From: Phyllostachys edulis
Lineage: Eukaryota > Streptophyta > Magnoliopsida > Poales > Poaceae
Direction of reading: 5' to 3'
Length of the DNA stretch: 64,000 nucleotides
Assembly: GCA_036346405.1 (NCBI GenBank)
Contig: CM070551.1
Location: 58,050,488-58,114,487, forward strand
Part shown: one piece after another, positions 10,970 to 22,302 of the stretch
Position numbering within the stretch: the first letter of the stretch is position 1
Layout: each line of letters opens with the position of its first letter
Position numbers and translations under genes: made by a program
The notes under the pieces: generated by a model
The model's database searches: none
What the model saw: the letters and a program-made list of their open reading frames with translations, nothing else
What the model was told of the DNA's origin: nothing

Positions 10970-12509
10970 GGAGCACCAGGTGCCTCTCCACAACCACAAC
11001 CCACCCTCAAAATCTCTCCTCCCCTCTCCCCATGGTTTGGCCGAATTTGGAAGTTGAATCTTGTTGGCCGAACGCCGTTCGTCGGTCAATTGCGCCTCCT
11101 ACGGTGAAGCCCCGGCACCATCGACCACACCACTAGCTTCGCCTCGACGCGTTCTACGCCGTGCTCCCCTCGCCTTCGCCGGAGCATCGTCGGAGCACCG
11201 TCGCCACCGTGAGCCCACGCCGCGCCGACGTCGTCGTCCTCGCCTCCGGCCATCCGTGCACATTCCTCCGCAACCGAGGTGAGCACCGGCATCCCCGTCC
11301 TCTCCTCTCTCCATTCCACACCTCGCCGGCCGTCGGAATGCCTCCGTTCGCCGGCAATATCGCCATCTAAACCTTAGACCGAAGCTTTTTCTTTTGTGGA
11401 TTGCGTCGCCGTCGAGCTAGCTCCGGCCATATTGTCTCCACCATTGGCATCGCGATGTCGCGTTCTACGTGATGCTTCTCTCCCCTCGCTGTGCCATGGT
11501 CCAAGCACTATAGTGTCGTGCAAGCCGTCGGCTTCTTATTTGCTTCCCTGTTCGGCGTGAGTCATGAACGAAGAACAGTAGAATTTCTTTTACATGCTTC
11601 ATAGTTTGTACATAAATATTTTAATCTTTCAAAATTTCGTTCTCCCACATGCAAGCTCCAAATCCGTTGATTCTTCCTCCTAAATTCATCTAAATTCACC
11701 TACTATTCCCAGTATTTATTTCATAATTTTTAGATTTTATTTAATTTCCGTTAATTATTTAGTCCATTTTGCGCGTCGTTGCCGCCGTCGGCCAACCGTA
11801 CACTTTTCACCGCAACCGAGGCGAGCGTTGTGTTCCCCGCGGTTCCCTCTTCAAATCGCCGCAAACCCCATCCACTAACTCCTCTCCGTTTGACCTCCAC
11901 GCCGATGTTCGCCCGCTGTCCGCCGAAGGATTTCTCTGTTGGACTGCGTCGCCATCAAAGATCCTCTCGCCGAGCCGTCAACACCGTTAAGTTCGCCTCA
12001 TCGTGTTCTACGTCGTACTTGCTCTCTATGGCCATAAAGATCTTTCTTTGTTCTTAGCCATCCGAAACTACAATTCCTGTGAATAGTGAATTTTCGGAAT
12101 TATATCATTTCATGTGATTTTCAACCTTTCGGAATTTCGTTCTCACTCATATGAACTCCGATTGCGTCGATTCAACTTCCTAAATTCATATAAAATCGAT
12201 ACCTTCCTAGCAGTATTTATGTTATAATTTTTGGATTTTATTTGGATTTTATTTGAATATTATTTGAATTCGAATCGTTTACGCGTATAGATTTCGACGA
12301 CTTCGGATGACCGGATTTCAACATCGTTTGAGAATAATCCATTAAGCAAGGCAAGTTACATTCTTGACCATATTTGCACCCAGTATTTAAAATTATTTAA
12401 ATTCTGTTTTAAATTATTATTGCATGCGTATTTATATTCAAGTAATTTAAATTCCTGTTTTAAGCTTTATAGTTATTCCCAATGCCTTTGTATGTCCAAT
12501 TATTGTCAA

Positions 12510-13228
12510 GAGAGGTGGTATGGAGACTATTATCGAATGCAATATATTTTGGAGTTTGGATGATAAAAGAATATTGTGAATGGATGTGTGAAGATAGAGG
12601 AAAATTGTTAATGGATAATGGATGTTGAATTAAAGAAATAGGTAATTATTGGTATTGGATTATGGAAATAGATTATTATTAAGGATCGGATTGTGGTATT
12701 ATTAGAGTTATATGATTGTTGGAGATTAGATGTCAATCATAGACATAGATTATTATTGGATTATTGGATATTGGATTGAATGATGTTGGATTATTAGAAA
12801 TACATGATCATTATGGTTGGATTATAGAAATAAACAATTATTGAATATAGGATTTTAGAAATAGATAATTGTTGATGTGGGATTATTAGAAAAATAGATG
12901 ATAGATAAACACTATAGTCGATATCTTGAATTATTGATATCGATTCTAGAATTAGATTGCTATTGGATATCAAATTATCTAAAGATTTGATTATAGAATT
13001 ACTTAGTCATTAGATTGATGTTGAATTAGTAGAAATAGTTTATTAAGGAATAATGGATTGATAGATATCGGATTATAAAATTAGAGTATAGTTAAATATT
13101 TGGATCAATTGATGTTGGATCATAGAATTAGACCTATATGGTGTAGATTGGACTAATGGATATTGGATTGTTGAAGATTGGATTATCACAATCTTGATGG
13201 TTTACATCTCGATCTCGTTCTTGACAAG
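12510..13228 (+). repeat. AT-rich degenerate repeat block unique to LTR-A
   Basis: About 720 bp is built from variants of GGATTATTGGATATTGGATT and AGAAATAGAT with irregular spacing, absent from the corresponding place in LTR-B (near 24705). The block is bordered by TTGTCAAG (12503-12510) and its inverse CTTGACAA (13220-13227). No coding signal. Confidence 0.7.
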
Positions 13229-16200
13229 TCTTGGACATTTAACCTCACTCCTAGATAAAATCTAGTTGATACAATAGTATGAACTAGAACATTTTGAGAA
13301 AGATTATGCTTAGCGATGCTTAGACCCAGAAATGTTTTGATTTGGGAATTTTTAGCCAAAAAAAATCAATTGTGGTTTAAATTAGATTCCATGACATCGG
13401 TGTGTTATGGAAATTTATAAACGACTCTGAAAAATGAAATAAATGAAAATGGTTTGGACTTGGGCATAATGGAGGTTTGGTGGGTGCATGTTTTTGCGCG
13501 GGATCAACCGAGGATGGTTGAGGCCCATGGGTTTGTTGGAAAGTTGCCCAAGTCAATTAAGGACCGGTCTTCGAGTGTATGATGCTATGCCTATAATGGG
13601 CTATGCCACAATAGTACTACCACATGTCCCAAGTATGGGTCGGGACCTGGCTGATTAATTTGCAAAGTGCCATCGCGGTCGATCCCGCGGATTGTGTGGG
13701 TCCATCTCGGATGGCTGGTCATATTATGACCTCGTTAGTCCCATCGGGCGTAAGAGGGCCCCTACAAACTCTGGATTTCTATCCAGGAGGGATGCGAAAC
13801 CTTAACGGGTGGGCTGCGGTGGGATGGCGCATTGTAAAGGTCTTGTCATGTGCTCTAGATCGCTACCTAAGGTAGTAAGCGATTGGCATAGATATATGCC
13901 GAACAAACTAGAGAAGTCATGTCATGTGGGTAAAGCCGCACAACCTCTGCAGAGTGTAAATCTATTGAATAAATTTGTGTCCACAGTTAAGGACATTTGG
14001 TGAATCGCTCAAAGTTAGATTTTGGTTTTGGTTTCAAAAGACTTCATCAAATGGATTATGCAAATGGGAATTGGGCAGAAGCCTTGTGATAGGAGGTATC
14101 CTTCACCATTCTTGTGTGAATGTTATCGACTATAAAATTGATTTAGAAAATGGATTTTAGTTATTAAATAACGCGCTGGAACTTAGTACAAGTATTTAAA
14201 GAAATTGCCGATTTATGCAAATTTAACCAATAAGCCATCCTTTGTTACATCCATGTATGCATGTCATTCTTATATTTGACGGTGTAACTTGCGAGCACAG
14301 TAGTTGTGCTCATTCTTGCTTAATGCAAATAATTTCAGAGGAGAAGGACTTTGCCACGGTGTGGATCTCGACGACTAGGCCGCTTCCCGATCGATTGTTC
14401 GTGGCGATTAATCGACTCTACTACATCTTCGTCTTCCATTGTGTTTATTTTATTGTTGGCCCGTAGCCTCCTTTGTAATCAACTCGATGTTATTTATTAA
14501 TAAAGTTGTGATATGATTTTGTTACCATATTTGTTTCATTGTGTGAACTAGCTACGATCATGGGACTAGTTCGAAATGCACAGAGGATTCGGGAGTGTTG
14601 ATCCGGGTCTTACATAAGCTATATATATTTAAATTTATAATTAGGAAATAATTATTTCGAGATTGACAAACCTCGTGATCCTTCTTCTTAGTCAGAAGGA
14701 TTAGTGCATATGATAGCGACGTAGATTGCACATAACTCATCATCTTTTTTTCAAGGCCACCGCAAAAATAGAATTACATATATAGGTATAGTCGGTTCGA
14801 GACGCGTTATTATGAAGTATGATATAGTATTATTGTGTTGTAGCACGTCTTTCGAAAATCCATCCTGTGTGTTAGTTAGGCGCTCTTTCCATCGTATATT
14901 CCTTTGTTGGCAACATAATTGATGAACGACCTACATGATTGAAAAAGTTATCCTCGCCATTTCAAACGAATGAAGACTACAATAGAGTTATGTAAGGAGG
15001 AAATGAGCATACCTCTCGAGTATTCCTTTTAGAGTGTCAAGTCGTGCTTGTTGCGGTTTAGGGAATCAAGGTATATCACATGGTTCCTCTTGGGTATAAT
15101 AACTAAAAGGATCCAATGGTACCTACTCATGTATGTCGCTATAGTCATTAAACCTAAGTTCGTGGTCACAGATAATGTACAAATGAAATTTGTATAGCAA
15201 GTAGTGACACTTACCCTCGGTTGTAGGGCACCACTATGTACTTCATGCTCCTCTCAGAGAAGCAATGACCTCGTTATGTATTTCTCAACGAAGGGCGAGT
15301 CTTGTAGGATGGTTTGCAACGATACCACGTGTGGGTCGAGGAAACCCACGGTTCTTTCCATTCCGGACATTTTGCAAAGATGTATCTATACATAAGCAAT
15401 GAGTTGTGATATTTATCGGTATTAGATGAATGTAGAACTTGATTATGCGCGACTTACGATGTCCAACATCGTAGAAGCGAGGCGCCGAGGCCAACGAGGT
15501 TGAATAGTTCAAATAAATCATTGAAGCCCACGACGAAGTACCTCGTCCGTTGAAGAAATGCTCGTCCTCGATATCGACGGTGATTCGATGTCGGACCCTT
15601 CTTTTGGGTCTTGTCCAAGTACCGTGCATGCAAAGCTCGACAAGCATGTCCGGCGTGCATTAATATGGCCGAACACAACGGTTTTCAGATGATGTATTTC
15701 CGGGTATCGCGGACTTCCGGCACCGCGGACTTCCGGACTTCTCGGACTTCCGGACTTGGGAGGCGCTTTAACGTTCGTTGATTTCGATTTGGCCTTAGCG
15801 ATTGGCATCGTTTTTTGTGAGACGACTCGGGAACCGACACGTCGGCACGCTTTTTTGTTCCTTGGCGTCTTCTCCACGGAATCGAAGAGGTGGCCTTTTG
15901 AGGCTAAACATGATGTGGAGTCATCGAGGGTCCCGTTGGAGAGGAATGGTCGTGTCGGATCGGCGACCTTCGGGTTGGTTCGTAGGCGATGTTCTTCTTG
16001 GGCCATTGGATAAAAGAGAGGACGGCATCCCCTAGTGTTGTGATCTCTTCGTTCGGGCAAATGTCCAAATAGGATGGCTCGGAAATTGACATGTACCATA
16101 TCCACTGGACCTTGGCGTAACGTGCACCGGTGGGCACCGTCTTTGACCGCCCTTCCTCGTATGGATACACCATCCTGCTGTGACCTCAATACAAAGGACC

Positions 16201-17438
16201 CATCCATCCTCACTTGGAGCTTCAGGCGTCGGCTCCTCTGAGCGATACGCAATTAGCTAAGGCGTCGTTAGGGTCTATCTTTGGTGCATTCCATAGATGT
16301 ACGTTACCTTGATGTCGCTCTATCGGTAATCGGACGTCGTCATGTTCACAATTATCTTGTGACGCGACGCTACTCCGACGCCGAGGAGGACTGTCTTCAA
16401 ATTAGCGGGCGGCTTGCGCATCGTGGCTCATGAGTATATCCATTTGACTCATAATCTGCCATCTCTACTTGAAATTGGTTAGTAATCATCTGTACCAACC
16501 GGTTGTCGTGCTCGCCTTGGATCTGTTCCTAGTCCTATCGTGTAGTAGTCGTCCGCGAATCCATGAATCCAAGGTACGTTAACCCCAAGGCCTCGCGTGC
16601 GACCCGGTGCTCCTTGTTTCCCAAGGTAGTAGATAGTATATCATTCTCCACGCTCGCACGGAAGGAGCCTTGGGAAGCTTGGGCGATCAAGTCACGCCGC
16701 AAGAGGTCATCACGTTATTATAGACACTATGAAGTTATGGACTTATTAACAACTTAGTAGTTCGATATACTTACCACACGTTGGGACACTTCTGAGTGCC
16801 GGGTTTGTGAAGGAGATCTTCGCTCAAGACGAGACTGTGCCCTCGCTTTTAACCGGCTTAGGGAACGCGAGTCGTGACATCGAAGCGGGTTTTCCTTCTC
16901 GCCCATTCCTCATATTTACCCGCATACCCGGTGGTGCCGAGTCTGTGCGGGTGAGTGTTTCGTGTCCGAGAGCTTTGTGCGCCGCACTTTGCTCCTTAAA
17001 TTCGCCGATGTTTTCATAGCCACAAAGGTGTCCCATGCTTCCCGCGTCAAGAATCTATCTTTGCTGGAAGGCGTCGACCCGTGTTCACGTGCCGTGACAA
17101 GAATGCTCTTGAAGGTCCTCCACGATTTACCCATCGTGAGCATCGCCGTCCGTCGACGCGTGCCACATGTATCGGAATAGTGAACTTCTCGAAAGTTACG
17201 TCCACAGCGCCTTCGCTTCTTCGTCGAGTCCTTCCACCTTGGTGTGGTGATGAGGACCCGTTCCTTCAAGTATCCGTAGATGGTCAGGAATCTCACCGCG
17301 ATCTCTTGGGACTCAGAGGGACCCCAAAGTCACCGACCTCCGTGATGACCACCGGCCCGTAGGCATTTTCGATTGTCCTCTGCCATCTCGCCAGTGTCAT
17401 TATCGCCGACGGTGGTGGCGGCCTCGTCGATCGCCTCT

Positions 17439-17545
17439 TCCATCTGCGGGGTCGGTGTTGGCGGCCTCGTCGGCGCCTCTTCCATCTCTGGGTCGGTGTT
17501 GGCGGCCTCGTCGGCGCCTCTTCCATCTGCGGCGTCGGTGGGCGG
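17439..17545 (-). repeat. in-frame 42-bp minisatellite in the CACTA-1 second gene
   Basis: Three units of about 41-42 bp start at 17439, 17480 and 17521 and encode MEEAPTRPPTPTPQ-like 14-residue repeats on the minus strand. The same array with exact 42-bp spacing is in CACTA-2 (42031, 42073, 42115). Confidence 0.8.
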
Positions 17546-18333
17546 CGAAGACGGTGCCTCTGCCATCTCGCTTACTTGCTCTCGGGAAGAAATCAGAGGT
17601 TGACTATAGAGATCAAGATGGCAAATGAAGAGTTGAATGAGCTCATCTGGACTACTAACATTCCTAACACTCCTTAATCCACGAGCTTCTATTCTAACAC
17701 TCCTAACACTCCTTAATCCACCCGCATTTGTGATCTTTGTATAGATAGAAACTAGTGATACAAATCTTTTGCCCGAGCCTATCTTTGCCCGAGCCTACTT
17801 TCTAAGGAAATGCGATTGATGATATTATGTGCTCTCAGAAGGAGAGTAGCTAAAGAACAAGTCTTTGCCATCTCAATCCTATTGTCTATACTCTTCATGA
17901 AATGAATATGATAATATAAATTCAAACTATGAGCTCTAAACAATACTTTGCTTAGCTGTCAAATGATCTCAGCATAATCTAAAACAGATTAAACTTGCGA
18001 TCAAGCAGAGGTTGACTACTGAGAGATCAAGATGGCAAATGAAAAGTTGAATGAGCTCATACATACTACTAGAAGAATCACAAACTAGTCAATGCAATCG
18101 ATCAATTTGCAATAGAACTATGAGTTGAACCGAAAGTAACCAATTAATAATACAACATATTGACAGTAGCAAGTAATACAATAGAGCTCAAGTATGAACT
18201 AACTATCACATTCAACCTCGTTATAAGATGAGTTCATCACGAGCATGTCAACAAAGCCCAGATTAATTTGCAATATCTTCAAGACTAGACTCGAAATCGA
18301 GAACTAATACGAGATGAAGGTATCAACTAGCAC

Positions 18334-18339
<6 letters not shown>

Positions 18340-18387
<48 letters not shown>
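18340..18387. repeat. (TA)n microsatellite
   Basis: About 48 bp of uninterrupted TA, in the first duplicated unit. The homologous site in CACTA-2 (about 43060-43069) has only five TA units. Confidence 0.97.
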
Positions 18388-18390
<3 letters not shown>

Positions 18391-18954
18391 AAGATCAACC
18401 GAAGCGCCACAGAGGAGCAATACTCACAGAGAGGATGCGGAAAAGAACTCACGGTGCATGAGACACTATTCCAACATATTAATTGATGATATTATGTGCT
18501 CTCAGAAGGAGAGTAGCTAAAGAACAAGTCTTTGCCATCTCAATCCCATTGTCTATACTCTTCATGAAATGAATATGATAATATAAATTCAAACTATGAG
18601 CTCTAAACAATACTTTGCTTAACGGTCAAATGATCTCAGCATAATCTAAAAAGATTAAACTTGCGGTCAAGCAGAGGTTGACTACAGAGATCAAGATGGC
18701 AAATGAAAAGTTGAATGAGCTCATACATACTACTAGAAGAATCACAAACTAGTCAATACAACCGATCAATTTGCAATAGAACTATGATTTGAACCGAAGT
18801 AACCAATTAATAAAGTACAACATATTGACGGTAGTAAGTAATACAATAGAGCTCAAGTATGAACTAACTATCACATTCAATCTCAAGATAAGACGGAGTT
18901 CATCACGAGCATGACAACAAAGCCCATTGATCGATCAATTTGCAACTAGCACTG

Positions 18955-18956
<2 letters not shown>

Positions 18957-19007
<51 letters not shown>
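18957..19007. repeat. (TA)n microsatellite
   Basis: About 50 bp of uninterrupted TA at the matching position of the second duplicated unit. Confidence 0.97.
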
Positions 19008-19010
<3 letters not shown>

Positions 19011-19069
19011 AAGATCAACCGAATCGCCACAGAGGAGCAATACTCACAGAGAGGATGCCGCACAAGAAC

Positions 19070-19370
19070 TTGGGGAGGCCGATTAGCAGGGAGGAGGCCG
19101 ATGCGGGAGGAGGTCGACACGGGAGGAGGACGGCGTGGGGAGAAGGCGGTGCAGAGGAGGAGGCCGACAGGGAAGGAGGACGGCGCCGAGGTCGGAGGTG
19201 CCAATGTCGGGCGGCGGCACCGAGGTCGGCGGCGGCGACGCGGGGCTTACTGACTGGGAGGTGAGCGGGGCGCCGAGGTCGGGCGGCGTGAGGTCGGGGC
19301 ACCAATGTCGGCGGCGGCGCCGAGGTCGTGGTCGGCGAAGGCGAGCCCTAAACCCTAGAGGAGGCGAACG
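19070..19370 (-). repeat. GC-rich GGAGG/GGCGG block, start region of the CACTA-1 second gene
   Basis: Simple GC-rich quasi-repeats (ACCGAGGTCGG, GGAGGAGG). On the minus strand they would encode Pro/Ala/Ser-rich low-complexity protein just downstream of the predicted promoter. The CACTA-2 counterpart is 43140-43520. The reading frame is not preserved between the copies. Confidence 0.6.
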
Positions 19371-19434
19371 AGCGCGAGAGCGTAAGGGCGCGGGAGAGGA
19401 CGTGAGAAGTGAGAGGAAAACCTAGTGTTTCCGC

Positions 19435-19562
19435 CTTATAAAAAGTATATCATGAGACGGTTGAAATGAGAACTGCTCAGGATATATATCCTGAGCGGTT
19501 CTCATTTAGAACCGCTCAGGATATATACTACTGCACGGTTGTATAATAAAACCGTCGTGATA
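19435..19562 (-). promoter_or_regulatory. promoter and internal motif cluster of the CACTA-1 second gene
   Basis: On the minus strand a TATAAGG box (about 19445-19435) is followed by a leader with the plant TAGGGTTT motif. Immediately upstream (19443-19562) lie palindromic copies of the same motif found at the element ends (CTGAGCGGTTCT, AGAACCGCTCAG). Confidence 0.7.
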
Positions 19563-19723
19563 GCCAACAACCCGAGGCCAATTTATGATATCTCGACAAA
19601 ACATCTTGAACACGGTGAGACATGAATATCCCGAGAAAACATAGTGAACTTCTTTGAGACCAAGATGATGACAATTAAGACAAGTCCATATGAATTCTAA
19701 CCTGGTGACAAGTATGATGACAA

Positions 19724-19995
19724 GTTCATAACACATTTGACTTCAAAATTTCATATCTAATTCAACTCAAGTCCAAATCAAGTGAAACCAATTTTGATAC
19801 TCCACATTACAATGTATGTCCACACATTGACATTAATATCAAATATGACAAGTCCATAACAAGTTCATAACACATTTGACTTCAAAATTTCATATCTAAT
19901 TCAACTCAACTCGAACTCAAGTATGATGACAATTTTGATACTCCACATTACAATGTACGTCCACATTGACATCAATATCAAATATATATGACAAG
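19724..19995. repeat. 139-bp tandem repeat beyond the TNP2 3' end (CACTA-1)
   Basis: GTTCATAACACATTTGACTT recurs at 19724 and 19863 (139 bp apart), followed by a partial unit. CACTA-2 has three units at the matching place. Confidence 0.85.
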
Positions 19996-20104
19996 TCCAT
20001 AACACATCAACACATGACAATTTCACGTTGACATCAAAATATATGAGAGATTACAAGTACATAACACATGTGATGTTATGGAATAAATTAATTACATTGG
20101 AGTA

Positions 20105-20596
20105 AATTCTTAATTAAGATATAGGCCTTCATGATGATCGACGCATATAGCTAGCTTCCTCACTTTGGGTTCTTCCTCGAGCCTAATGCCATTTCGAAAG
20201 GAGGCAACTCGTCAAATTGATTGTATTCTTCCTCGTCCACTACATTCTCAACTCCGACAATCCTCCTTTTTCCATGAAGAACTACGTGGCGCTTCTTATT
20301 TGCCGGTCGGTTACATAGAAGACTTGAACAACTTGGTTAGCCAAGACGAATGGTTCGTCTTTATATCCGACACGCGTTCGAGGTCCACGGTAGTAACACC
20401 GTGCTTGTCGACCTTCACCTGTCGCGAGATGGACCCAACGGCACGAAATAGGGGATCTTGAAAAGCACGTAGTCGAGCTCCCATATCTCGTCTATTTGCC
20501 CATAGTAGGAGCTCCTCATCCCATCGATCTTGAATGCATCTATCACGGACACCGCTAATTCGATCATGCTCTTCCTATCCGAGTGCCAGTATACTT
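20105..20596 (-). pseudogene. CACTA-1 TNP2 remnant (C-terminal DUF4216 region only)
   Basis: The sequence parallels 44505-44985 of CACTA-2, which encodes the DUF4216 tail (QVFYVTDTANKKRHVVL, VGEEEYNQFDELPPF). Here similarity stops at about 20596 and resumes with sequence equal to CACTA-2 48325, so the rest of the transposase and its promoter-proximal region are deleted. The remnant is also frameshifted. Confidence 0.8.
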
Positions 20597-20949
20597 CCGA
20601 TTAAGGAATACAACAAAGAAAACAAAACATTAGCGTCTATGTACAGAGTAGCAAAGTCAGGGAAATTCACTAATCAATAGAGTGGAAAAAGGATAATCAG
20701 TATTACTTCATCTATTTAATTAGGGGAGAAATCGCAGGTTGGAGGAGCTAGGGGAGGGAAGTGGCCTGGCACCTGGGGGAGGAGAAGCTAGCTACCAGAT
20801 CTAAGTGGAGCCCAGCAGCAGAGGGCGGCCGGTTGATTATATTTATCCAAACGCGTCTTGTGAGAGAGTGGCAGAGGCTGTGGCGGTCGGCGATGAACAC
20901 AATGGCGGTCTTGGCGAGAGGATGTGTCGCGCTCAATTTATCTGCGATG

Positions 20950-21340
20950 GGCATATCACGAGCGGTTCTTAATAAAACCGTCATGATAGATGATTATCAC
21001 AGACGGTTTGTAAATAGAACCGTTTGTGATATTACATACGGTTCTATTCACAAACCGTCGTGATAATCACCCAATCGCTGAGCGGTCCTTATTTAGAACA
21101 AATGCGTGATATTACATGACGGTTATTAAATAGAACCGTGCGTGATTGGTGATTATCACAGACGGTTTGTGAATAGAACCGCTCGTGTAATATCACGATG
21201 GTTCTATTTACAAACCGTCTGTGATAGATGACTATCACAGACGGTTCTAAAAAATACCGTCTGTGATATTCTTCCCACGCCACCCGCAGGTGCGGCAATG
21301 GCCAACACAGACGGTTCCAAAGGAACCGTCTGTGATGGGG
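20950..21340. repeat. CACTA-1 right subterminal motif array
   Basis: Dense inverted pairs of ATCACAGACGGTT and AACCGTCTGTGAT (or CGAGCGGTT versions) separated by TTATTAAATAG-like spacers, ending 30 bp from the terminus. Confidence 0.9.
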
Positions 21341-22302
21341 CGTCTACTATAGCCTGTTTTGTAGTAGTGGAGAATGGGACTTTCGAAGTTTGAATTGGAA
21401 ATAAATCGAAAAAATCAAAAGGAGAGAGAGAAAGGGAACCACTGACATGTGGGACCCATGAATAGTGCTCGGTCCATGTGCACAGTGCATGGACCGGAGG
21501 TCAACATGCACTGTGCACCGGTCCACGGTGCACCGGGTACACACTGTGCACGGGCCCCACCTATTAGTCAAAGGGGGAGGATGAACCGGGTACTTAATTA
21601 AATGGGCAGCCATTACTGTTTATGGGTCCACCAGTCAGAGAGTAAAAAGGGGGGTTAAGACATCAATTAAATGGCTAATCAATGCTTAGGGCATCATTAA
21701 AGCGGCTAATTGCCACCTGGCCTTAATCCCGACCGGGGTTCGGTCAACACACACGCCAAGCATGACCTAGTCCAAAATGCGATGAGCAGGGAAAAGGAGA
21801 CCAGACACGCTGGGCCACGGCCTTGGGCCGACGAGCCAGCAGAGCTGAGGAAGGGTAGGGGCGGGAGACCCATGGTGAGGTGGAGCCAGTGCCGGTGGTG
21901 GCGCGTCGGGAGGGGCACCGAGGCGACGGCACAGCGAGATTGAAGGCGGTGACGGTGCATGGGTATGCGGGTGGCGTAGGCGATGCGGCGACGGAGCGGC
22001 GGAGCTCACACGCGCATGGGCCGCACGCGGCTATAGGGAAGTCGCAGAGCCGGGCGGTGTAGTTGGAGGCAGCTCGAGGTGGCGTGGCGGCGGCGACCAG
22101 TGGAGGAGAAGAAGGGGTGGCAGCGGCGGTCGTCCACGGCGGTGGGGAGGAAGGAAGGAGGTGGGGGATAGCTTCCTCGGCGTCCGAGGCGCGTGGTGAC
22201 GCGGTCGCCTAGGGCGAAGGCTCACCGGAGCAGGGATGTGGCGGTGAGGTGGCGCGGCCGAAAGGGGCTCGGGTGCGGCAATTTTTGGGGAGGCTTACCA
22301 GG

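Larger units (their letters stand above)
9838..14614 (+). mobile_element. LTR-A: solo gypsy LTR inside CACTA-1
   Basis: CACTA-2 reads AAGTGGTAAG then ATATATATTT without interruption (about 39218-39238). In CACTA-1 the same two halves are separated by this 4.8-kb block, flanked by (G)TAAG at 9833-9837 and (A)TAAG at 14614-14618. Most of its length parallels LTR-B (same TATA region, same GGACTAGTTC…GGGTCTTACA end). It is about 1 kb longer, chiefly because of the AT-rich block at 12510-13228. The left end is eroded (TCAGAATGTTTC where LTR-B has TGTAACATCCC), so the exact start is uncertain by a few bases. Confidence 0.8.
9640..17580 (-). pseudogene. CACTA-1 second gene: Transposase_24 + Ulp1-like protease, split by LTR-A
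   Basis: Read right to left: an acidic/Pro-rich segment with 14-residue repeats (17545-17439), then a Transposase_24 block (WDTFVAMKTSANLR and KHSPAQTRHHRVCG, about 17100-16920), a basic linker (AKAKSKSTNVKAPPKS, near 15770), and the C48 protease end with the HWILLVIIPK/YLDSL catalytic His and Asp region (about 15110-15050). The C-terminal exon (…SITPLKPLNA) lies at about 9660-9790, beyond LTR-A. In CACTA elements this protein is the accessory partner of TNP2. It is broken by frameshifts and by the 4.8-kb LTR insertion. Confidence 0.75.
17815..19066. repeat. 667-bp tandem duplication within CACTA-1
   Basis: Unit one starts at 17815 and unit two at 18482; both begin ATTGATGATATTATGTGCTC and run through a TA microsatellite into the GCAAAGATCAACCGAA block. 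CACTA-2 has this region once (42651-43100). The duplication must post-date the split of the two copies. Confidence 0.85.
9047..21369 (-). mobile_element. CACTA-1: En/Spm-type DNA transposon, internally deleted
   Basis: The ends are CACTACTACAGGAACC (9047) and the inverted CACTACTACAAAACAGG (21369). The flanks are GAG at 9044-9046 and GAG at 21370-21372, the 3-bp duplication expected of CACTA elements. Subterminal arrays of the ACAGACGGTT/ACGAGCGGTT motif occupy both ends. Genes run on the minus strand. Compared with CACTA-2 it lacks about 3.3 kb covering most of the TNP2 transposase (joint near 20596). It also carries solo LTR-A inside its second gene and has a 667-bp internal tandem duplication. 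It cannot encode a transposase. Confidence 0.95.

Noticed and set aside
18314..18520. Open frame with Tyr-Ile repeats
   Set aside because: Translation of the TA microsatellite.
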